Positions 23,859 to 29,753 of a stretch of DNA of 29,753 nt are shown here, one piece after another. Each line of letters begins with the position of its first letter. Position 1 is the stretch's first letter. The stretch spans positions 15,162 through 44,914 of the forward strand of contig JAPPNY010000226.1 of NCBI GenBank assembly GCA_028818385.1, given 5' to 3'. The notes under the pieces are model-generated. The model searched no databases, was not told the origin of the DNA, and saw only the letters and a list, made by a program, of their open reading frames with translations. Origin of the DNA: Spirochaetaceae bacterium (GTDB taxonomy: Bacteria > Spirochaetota > Spirochaetia > SZUA-6 > Bin103). The position numbers were made by a program, and so were the translations under genes.

Positions 23859-23894
23859 GGCGGCCGGTCAGGGCACCTGCCTTGGCCGGCCGCC
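23859..23894. terminator. Bidirectional hairpin terminator between convergent genes
   Basis: GGCGGCCGG (23859-23867) pairs perfectly with CCGGCCGCC (23886-23894). The loop holds a second small stem, CAGG/CCTG around GCA. It sits in the 95-base gap between the binding-protein stop and the convergent GH32-like copy B stop, so it could serve both strands. There is no U-run. Confidence 0.6.
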
Positions 23895-23916
23895 CACCTT
23901 CCTCAGTGCTGCCGCT

Positions 23917-25422
23917 CTATGCCTGCGGCAACTGCAGTGCGTACAGGCGGGCCCGTTCCAGGTAGAAACGGATCCGCATGGGCAGGCACCGGCTCACGTC
24001 GGGATTGCCGTTCCAGGTGAAGGTGTGGGCGAGGCTGTCGCCGCTGAACGTGTCGCAGTCCCCCGCCGAATACCCCGGGATGACGTGGCCGTCGACGCTG
24101 ATCAGCTCCGCGCTGATCGACCCGTCGACGGCGTACGCGTTCACGGTCAGCCGGTTCCCGGGGGAGAACAGGGGCTTGGTCGTCAGGGTAGGAGGATTGT
24201 TCTTCGGGTGACGGTCGTTCGCCGGGGACTCGATGGAGGCGAAACCGTCCAGGCGCAGCGTCGCCAGCCCGACCGCCGTGTTCTCCTGCGTGTCGACGCC
24301 GGTGTAGTAGACCCGGAGCTCGTCGCCGACCCGCATCGGCGCCCGGCTCACCGTGATCGACTTCCCATCCCAATCGTCGGCCGGCCCGGGTTCGAAGAAT
24401 GAGGCCGTCCGCACGCGCTGCCAGTGGAAGCCGTCCCGGCTGTGGGCCAGCCAGCTCTCCATGAAGTTGGGCGCCGTGTGGCTGACCCGCAGGAAGCCCA
24501 GGTACAGGTTCTCGTAGAACATCGGGGCCATCGCCTCGAAGTCGATGTCCAGGTCGTCGAGGCTGTCCCGGTCGATGATATGGACCGGCGTGGACCAGTG
24601 AATGAGGTCGTTACTCTGCATGCGCAGAATCGAACGCTCGGTGCGGTGGACGAGCGTGGGACGCGGATACACCGGGCGGCAGAAGCCCAGGTACTTGTGA
24701 TTCACGGGGTCGTGCAGGATCGCCAGGTTCTCGTCGCCGCGGTTGTGGTCGTAGGGACCGGGCGCCGGCTCCCAGCGCAGGCCGTCGGGCGAGTACTGGA
24801 CCATCGGGTGCTGCACCCCGCCGTCGGCGGTGGAGTACACCATCTTGTAGCGCCGGGACGGAGCGGCCCCGACCTCCTTGAGGACGTACTGGCCCTTGCC
24901 CTGGTAGATGATGTTGGTGTCGTTGCCCGCGGGGTCCCTGACCAGGCCGAGCGTCGGCCGGTCCCAGTCGATGCCGTCGCGGGAGGTGGCATACAGGAAG
25001 CGGTAGTAGTGCCTCCGTACGGGCACGTCGACGACCGTCAGGCCGTTGTACCACATCTTCCAGACCCCATCTTCCTCGTCCCACGTGATGTTGGCCGGCC
25101 ACGGCGCGGACTCCCCCTCCCACGGGTATATCGGCTTCATGATCGGATTGCCGGCGAAACGCTGTGGCTGATGGATGGTGCGCCGGACGAAGGCGGTCGC
25201 CCGCAGCAGGTGGCCGGGGACGTCGCCCTGGATGCGGTCCGTGCCCTCGCTCCATCCGTCCAGGTCGGAACGGGCGTGGGCCGGAGGCTGAAGCCAGCGC
25301 GCCGCCTCGGTCTGCCGGGGCGTGACCCAGCGCGTCGTTTCGATGATGTAGTCATCGATGAAGAGCTGCTTCCGAGTACCTACGTTGACGATCGACTCGG
25401 AGCCCGGCACCTGCAGTCTCAT
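23917..25422 (-). CDS. GH32-like five-bladed beta-propeller protein, copy B
   Basis: A 501-residue paralogue of the gene at 18318, with the same plan: QLFIDDYIIETTRWVTPRQ, NPIMKPIYPWEGE, then strands such as WDEEDGVWKMWYNG, ATSRDGIDWDRPTLG, YSPDGLRWEPAPG and AHSRDGFHWQRV. GDELRVYYTGVDT and the C-terminal sandwich (GNRLTVNAYAVDG, VIPGYSAGDC, MRIRFYLERARLYALQL) follow. There is no signal peptide. ATG 25422 follows a strong AAGGAGGAG (about 25428-25436). It is transcribed against the transporter genes and divergently from the FG-GAP gene with about 143 bases between them, so those two may share control. Likely a cytoplasmic glycoside-processing enzyme of unknown specificity. Confidence 0.75.
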   Translation of the reverse strand: MRLQVPGSESIVNVGTRKQLFIDDYIIETTRWVTPRQTEAARWLQPPAHARSDLDGWSEGTDRIQGDVPGHLLRATAFVRRTIHQPQRFAGNPIMKPIYPWEGESAPWPANITWDEEDGVWKMWYNGLTVVDVPVRRHYYRFLYATSRDGIDWDRPTLGLVRDPAGNDTNIIYQGKGQYVLKEVGAAPSRRYKMVYSTADGGVQHPMVQYSPDGLRWEPAPGPYDHNRGDENLAILHDPVNHKYLGFCRPVYPRPTLVHRTERSILRMQSNDLIHWSTPVHIIDRDSLDDLDIDFEAMAPMFYENLYLGFLRVSHTAPNFMESWLAHSRDGFHWQRVRTASFFEPGPADDWDGKSITVSRAPMRVGDELRVYYTGVDTQENTAVGLATLRLDGFASIESPANDRHPKNNPPTLTTKPLFSPGNRLTVNAYAVDGSISAELISVDGHVIPGYSAGDCDTFSGDSLAHTFTWNGNPDVSRCLPMRIRFYLERARLYALQLPQA

Positions 25423-25565
25423 CTCGCTCCTCCTTGCGTGGCCGCGCGACGGTCAGGATGAGAACCGATCGACCATGACGCAGAAGGCAGTGCCATGCAA
25501 GCTGTTCCCGGTCACGCAGGTATCGGCAGGTAGGGTAGGGTGCGGAGCAGAGAGAACGGGGAACC

Positions 25566-28265
25566 ATGAACGAAGAGTCCTGGGTGCACCGGGGGTTCGA
25601 GGCGTTCGCCGCGGGCAGCTTCGAGGACGGCGGCAGCAACCTGTACGTCAACGCGCAGGGGATCATCGAGACCATCCACCGCACCGACGTCGACAACGAC
25701 GGCTACTTCGACATCGTGCTGCCGAACGCGCAGGGCTACAACGAGAGGGGCCCGACGTGGATCTACAAGCCCGGCCCCGGCGACGGCTCGGACTGGGAGC
25801 GGCGCGAGCTGCCCACGGACAGCGGAGACATGTGCCGCATCGTCGACCTCGACGGCGACGGCTACCAGGACCTGATCGTCGTCAACTCGACCAACGGCGT
25901 GTCGTGCGAGCTGCTCTGCCACATCTACTGGGGCGGGCCCGGCGGGCTCACCGGCGAGCGGACCGACCTGCCGACGGTCGGCGCGTACGACGTGGCCGCC
26001 GTCGACGTGGACGGCGACGGGCGCCTGGACCTGGTCTTTCCGTCCGCCTGGGTCGACCACCACAACCCGGGCCGCCCGTTGCCGCTGCACGTCTACCGGC
26101 AGGGCCCGGACCGGAGCTTCCAGGACGTGGGCCGGCAGTACGGGCTGACCGGCATCGGCGCGCGGTCGGTGGCCGCGGCCGACCTGAACGGCGACGGTCA
26201 CGTCGACCTGGTGGTGGCCAACTACCGGCACGAGTTCGAGTACCGGATCGACTCGTACGTCTACTGGGGCACGGAGGACGGCTTCGACCCGACGCCGCAG
26301 GGGTTGCCGACCGACACCGCGACCCAGGTCTTCCTGGCCGACTTCAACGGCGACGGCCGGCAGGAGATCCTGTTCTGCGGCAACAACACCGTGCTGGTCT
26401 ACTGGAACGACGAGGGCCGCTTCAGCCCGGACAACCGCCTGGTGGTCGAGACGGAGGGGCTCAGCGGCGAGTTCCATCACGGTGACCTCCACGCCACCGC
26501 CGGAGACGTCGACGGCGACGGCCGGGACGAGCTGATCGTCGCCACGCTGCGCGGGATCGAGATCCGCAGCGCGGACGATCTGACCGAGGTGCGGCAGTTC
26601 CTGCCGCTGAAGTTCGCCCACTGGGCGCACGTGGCGGATCTGGACGGCGACGGCCGGCCGGAGTTGATCGTCAGCAAGTACCAGGAGGACGAGACCTTCA
26701 ACACGCAATCGGCGATCTTCTGGAACGGGCCCGACGGCTTCTCGCCCGATCGCTGCAGCCGGGTGGCGACGATGGGGGCGGAGGGCGTCGCCGCCGGCGA
26801 CCTCGACGGCGACGGCAAGCCCGTGATCGTGTTCTGCAACACCATGACCGGGCACGCCAAGACCAGCCCGACGCTGCCCTCCTACATCTACTTCGGCGGA
26901 CCCGGCGCCGACTATGGCGTGCACCGCCGCCAGGAGCTGCCGGTGGGCGGCGAGTGCGGCGACTGCGCCATCGCCGACCTCGACCTCGACGGCTGGAACG
27001 ACCTGGTCTTCGGCAAGATGACCGGCGTGCGCGTGTTCCCCGGCGGCCCCGACGGGTTCAGCCCGGACCGGCACTACGACCTGCCATGCTTCCTGCCGTG
27101 CGTCCAGGTCGCCGACTTCAACCGCGACGGCTACCTCGACATCCTGGCGGTCAGCCACACGTACGACGACAAGCCGGAGACGTTCGCCAACTCCTCGCGC
27201 ATCTTCTGGGGCTCGGCGGAAGGCTTCAGCCCCGACCGCTACGACATCTTCCCGACGTTCTGCGGCGCCACGGGCTACCTGGCCGACCTCACCCGCAACG
27301 GGTACCTGGATGTGCTCGTGGGCGACAAGCGCGGCTACGTCCTGATCTACCTGGGTGGACCGGACGGGTATTCACTCGAGCGAACGCAGCGCATCCCCAT
27401 GTGGAAGGACTGGAAGGGGGGCGTCAACACGGCGGCCGACCTCAACGGCAACGGCTGGCTGGACTTGGTGGTGTCGAGCTCCGGCCACTATCACCGCAAG
27501 CCCGACACCCTGACGATTTTCTACGGCGGCCCCGACGGCTACGGCTGGCACAACGCCCAGGACTACAAGGGCGGGTTCTCGTTCGGGCAGATGTCGCTCG
27601 CCGACCTCAACAACAACGGCCTGCTGGACCTGATCGTCCCCGCCTACTCGACCGACCTGACGCGGGTCGTGCCCATCCAGATTTTCTGGAACCTCGGGGA
27701 CCGCTTCGACCTGGAGCACCCGCTGGAGCTGCACGCCGACGCGGGATTCGAGGCGCTGCCGATCGATCTCGACCGCAACGGCTGGACCGACCTGTTCGTG
27801 GCGTGCCACCGCAACGACGTCGGGCACGTCGTCGACTCGCAGATCTTCTGGAACGGCCCGGACGGACTCTCGAACGATCGCACCACGCCGCTGCCCGGCA
27901 TGGGGCCGCACCGGCTGAACGCGCGCCTGCCGGGGAATGCCTACACGCGCGCGCCGATCGAGCGCTACACGTCGCCGCCGCACGAGGCCGGGGGCCGGCG
28001 ACCCGCCCGGATCGCTTGGGAGGCCGAAGTGCCGGACACGACCGCGCTGCAGCTCGAGGTGCGGTGCGCGGAGCGGGAAGAGGACCTGGAACAGGCGTCG
28101 TGGATGGGCCCGGGCGGCCAGGGCACGATGTTCGGCCGGCCGGGTACAGCGATTCCCGACCTGTGGCCCTCGACGCGCTTCGTTCAGTACCGGGCGACGT
28201 TCACGTCGCTCTACGGCTGCCGCTCTCCGCGGCTGCGCGAGGTCCGGATCGACTTCACGGACTGA
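25566..28265 (+). CDS. FG-GAP/VCBS repeat protein, double seven-bladed propeller
   Basis: An 899-residue protein. I count fourteen Asp-rich loops of the type DxDxDGxxDL, starting near residues 41, 94, 147, 206, 259, 314, 358, 412, 471, 517, 574, 625, 680 and 734, about 53 residues apart. This fits two seven-bladed integrin-alpha-like propellers with a calcium site in each blade. Blades often also carry YWG or FWNGPDGF strands. The last about 90 residues (ARIAWEAEVPDTTALQLEVR..., RFVQYRATFTS, SPRLREVRIDF) form a beta-sandwich seen at the ends of many secreted carbohydrate-active proteins. Unusually, there is no signal peptide: the frame opens MNEESWVHRGFEAFAAG. It may bind or cleave polysaccharide, or scaffold other proteins. 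Confidence 0.82.
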   Translation: MNEESWVHRGFEAFAAGSFEDGGSNLYVNAQGIIETIHRTDVDNDGYFDIVLPNAQGYNERGPTWIYKPGPGDGSDWERRELPTDSGDMCRIVDLDGDGYQDLIVVNSTNGVSCELLCHIYWGGPGGLTGERTDLPTVGAYDVAAVDVDGDGRLDLVFPSAWVDHHNPGRPLPLHVYRQGPDRSFQDVGRQYGLTGIGARSVAAADLNGDGHVDLVVANYRHEFEYRIDSYVYWGTEDGFDPTPQGLPTDTATQVFLADFNGDGRQEILFCGNNTVLVYWNDEGRFSPDNRLVVETEGLSGEFHHGDLHATAGDVDGDGRDELIVATLRGIEIRSADDLTEVRQFLPLKFAHWAHVADLDGDGRPELIVSKYQEDETFNTQSAIFWNGPDGFSPDRCSRVATMGAEGVAAGDLDGDGKPVIVFCNTMTGHAKTSPTLPSYIYFGGPGADYGVHRRQELPVGGECGDCAIADLDLDGWNDLVFGKMTGVRVFPGGPDGFSPDRHYDLPCFLPCVQVADFNRDGYLDILAVSHTYDDKPETFANSSRIFWGSAEGFSPDRYDIFPTFCGATGYLADLTRNGYLDVLVGDKRGYVLIYLGGPDGYSLERTQRIPMWKDWKGGVNTAADLNGNGWLDLVVSSSGHYHRKPDTLTIFYGGPDGYGWHNAQDYKGGFSFGQMSLADLNNNGLLDLIVPAYSTDLTRVVPIQIFWNLGDRFDLEHPLELHADAGFEALPIDLDRNGWTDLFVACHRNDVGHVVDSQIFWNGPDGLSNDRTTPLPGMGPHRLNARLPGNAYTRAPIERYTSPPHEAGGRRPARIAWEAEVPDTTALQLEVRCAEREEDLEQASWMGPGGQGTMFGRPGTAIPDLWPSTRFVQYRATFTSLYGCRSPRLREVRIDFTD

Positions 28266-28707
28266 AGCAGGCGATGGCCTGGCTGTATGCCAGATCGGGC
28301 GGGGCCAGCCCCTCAAGTCAGTACCTGCTTGGTGATTGCCAGCAACCAGCCGGAGTGATTTGACCGAGGCTGCGTCCAACTAACACGCGAACCTCACACG
28401 CTTTTGTGGTGGCCTGGTTGTCAGTCAGCGGCCTCCGAGGGAGATAAGCGAGACTGTCTTGTCGCAGTGTGGCACGTTCTTCGTGCTCCCAGCTATCCAA
28501 TCCAGGCGACCGCGATCGAGCCGCAAGGTGCGCGAAGGGGCTCGTTTGGTGGTCTCGTCGATGTCCAGACGTGTAGTGGATTCGTGCCGATCCCGAAAAC
28601 CCGATTCGGGAACGGAAGGCTTGGAGATATAGCGAGTTCTGGTCGAAGAAAGCGCCGGCCGGACAGTAGGAGGAGAACGTCGAGACGCAGCGTGTTTCGT
28701 CGTCGAG
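28266..28707. other. Gene-free stretch of lower G+C
   Basis: About 440 bases after the FG-GAP gene. Short open frames on both strands have no recognisable content. A weak hairpin, CTGGC/GCCAG around TGTAT (28279-28293), could terminate the FG-GAP transcript, and CCCGATTCGGG near 28602 is palindromic. G+C is visibly lower than in neighbouring genes. I see no gene here. Confidence 0.5.
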
Positions 28708-28893
28708 GCGGACCAAGGCTCGGCCGCCGGTCAAGAACCGCGAATTCCGGCAGGAGCTGCTGACGTGCGCTGGAGGCGCGCGGCCACCGGGTGCAGTTCC
28801 GGCGCGCGCGGCCACGAACGCGTCGAGTTCAACGAGGCCTGCGATCGGATGGTCCAGGAGACGATCGTCGCCGGCCTCAAGGAGCGACGCTCA
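28708..28893 (+). pseudogene. Remnant of a second rnhA (3' third)
   Basis: This matches the end of intact rnhA from the handle region onward: GGACCAAGG, CCGGTCAAGAACCG, CAGGAGCTG, then GTCCAGGAGACGATCG and GCGACGCT align base by base with 12000-12195. At least two indels shift the frame (after QELL, and in the RGH segment), and the TGA stop reads TCA here. The first two thirds of rnhA, including Asp6, Glu44 and Asp68, are absent upstream. Confidence 0.85.
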
Positions 28894-28914
28894 GTTAAAG
28901 CGCTACGAACGCCC

Positions 28915-28969
28915 GAACGCTCTCTTCCATGACGGGAGCCGCATGAACGCGGTACCCGGAGGAGAGTTC
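28915..28969 (+). repeat. Second copy of the rnhA-comM intergenic hairpin
   Basis: CTCTCTTCC (28920-28928) pairs with GGAGGAGAG (28958-28966) including one G.U pair. GAA/TTC can extend the base, and CCGC/GCGG keeps the inner stem around ATGAAC. The primary sequence of the loop has changed compared with 12230-12281 but the two-stem fold remains possible. Confidence 0.65.
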
Positions 28970-28974
28970 GGAGG

Positions 28975-29650
28975 ATGCTGGCACATGTGGATTACCACGC
29001 CCTGATCGGTGTGGACAGCGTTCCGATGACCGCGGAGGTGGACATCCGGCGTGGCATGCCGGTCGTGGAAATCGTCGGCCTGCTTGGCGGTGCGGTGCGT
29101 GAAGCGCGCGACCGAATCTGCGTCGCCATCCGCAGCAGCCGGCCTGTCGTAACCGGACGACCGCATCCTGATCAACCTGTCCCCCGGCCGCCGTCCCGAA
29201 GATCGGCTCCGCGTTCGACCTGCCGCTGGCGCTCGGTGTGTTCGCCGCCTCGAGTCAGGTCCCCTGGGACGATGTGGTGGGCATCATGGTGCTCGGCAAG
29301 TTGACGCTGCGCGGCGACGTCCTCCCCGTGCTCGGCGCGCTGGCCGAGGTCAGCACCGGGGCTGGAGCGCGGCATCGGCCGCTTCGTCGTGCCGCGCCGC
29401 AACGTGGCCGAGGCGCAGGCGTTGGGGCGGGGATCGATCGTTGGCGTCGGTTCGCTCACCGAAGCGGTCAGGACGCTCCGTGAGTCGCACCTGGAGACAT
29501 GGCCGGTTGCTGCGCGGCGGCGCAGAGCGGCACGGGCCGCCGCACCGCCGGACAGACCGGTCGGGGACTTCGCCAAACCTGCCGTGTCAATGGCAAGGAC
29601 CGGCTGAAGCGGGCCCTGGAGGGCAGCACGCAAATCGCATCCCGCGTCGC
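28975..29650 (+). pseudogene. Decayed partial copy of comM
   Basis: It starts at an ATG matching comM 12285. The frame reads AEVDIRRGMPVVEIVGL and GGAVREARDRICVAIR, then shifts near 29138-29195. Homology continues in a second frame (SSQVPWDDVVGIMVLGKLTL), shifts again at an extra G near 29358, and resumes in a third frame (NVAEAQALGRGSIVGV...). At 29621 the copy jumps from the base equivalent to 12923 to the base equivalent to 13518, losing 594 bp that encode Walker A, Walker B and the Cys-rich loop. It ends in the poly-C/G artefact. It cannot make a functional ComM. Confidence 0.9.
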
Positions 29651-29735
29651 GGGGGGGGGGGGGAGCCCCCCCCCCACCCCCCCCCCCCCCGGCGACCCCC
29701 CCCACCCCCCCCCAACACCCCCCCGGCCCGGGGGC
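29651..29735. other. Low-complexity G/C contig end
   Basis: A run of G followed by long runs of C, like the left end of the window. Probably an assembly or base-calling artefact. Any sequence beyond it (to 29753) is too short to interpret. Confidence 0.8.
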
Positions 29736-29753
29736 CGAATTCAACAATAAGGG

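Noticed and set aside
25512..27158. A 548-codon minus-strand frame opposite the FG-GAP gene
   Set aside because: Its Val/Asp/Ala repeats mirror the calcium loops on the other strand; it is a shadow.
28404..28763. A 119-codon frame before the rnhA remnant
   Set aside because: Arg/Ser-rich composition without recognisable motifs, and it runs into the rnhA remnant in the wrong frame.

Overview
The window is a high-GC bacterial contig (roughly two-thirds G+C) with dense, mostly ATGA/GTGA-coupled genes. Both extreme ends are low-complexity C/G runs that look like assembly artefacts. My best guess is a high-GC spirochaete-like bacterium. This rests only on the overall look of the housekeeping proteins and the LplB/YtcP-type sugar importer, and nothing here proves a phylum.

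Housekeeping half (about 0.18-13.8 kb). In order: RNase Z; a small hypothetical protein on the minus strand; an FtsB/DivIC-like membrane protein whose repetitive 3' end overlaps a TsaC/Sua5-type tRNA-modification gene; a VanY-type lipoprotein peptidase and Lon protease (minus strand); then a tightly packed recO-thpR-recJ-like set. Next come rpsU with its own promoter and hairpin terminator, an initiator tRNA-Met and a convergent second CAT-anticodon tRNA. The half ends with a multi-spanning histidine-kinase-like protein coupled to rnhA and then comM. Two genes lack a normal start codon: rpsU appears to start at ATA behind a perfect Shine-Dalgarno, and recO has no in-frame ATG/GTG/TTG before its conserved N-terminus.

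Accessory half (about 13.9-28.3 kb). Downstream of comM lie a lower-GC BrnT-like toxin with an apparently damaged antitoxin, and a MetE-C-like methyltransferase divergent from a large carbohydrate locus. That locus holds a GH28-like beta-helix protein, two paralogous GH32-like beta-propeller proteins, a CUT1 sugar importer (two permeases and a binding protein, no ATPase) and a 14-repeat FG-GAP double-propeller protein. None of the four large non-transport proteins has a recognisable signal peptide, so the simplest reading is that the binding protein and permeases import an oligosaccharide or glycoside that is processed in the cytoplasm.

Right edge (28.7-29.65 kb). A decayed second copy of the rnhA 3' end, the rnhA-comM intergenic hairpin and comM lies in the same orientation as the intact copy. 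It carries frameshifts and an internal 594-bp in-frame deletion that removes the ATPase core. The accessory half is therefore bracketed by direct rnhA-comM repeats. The 12-bp hairpin that buries the comM ribosome-binding site remains foldable in the decayed copy. These two observations, the non-canonical starts, and the dual-coding 18-bp repeat at ftsB-like/tsaC are the points I find most worth checking.
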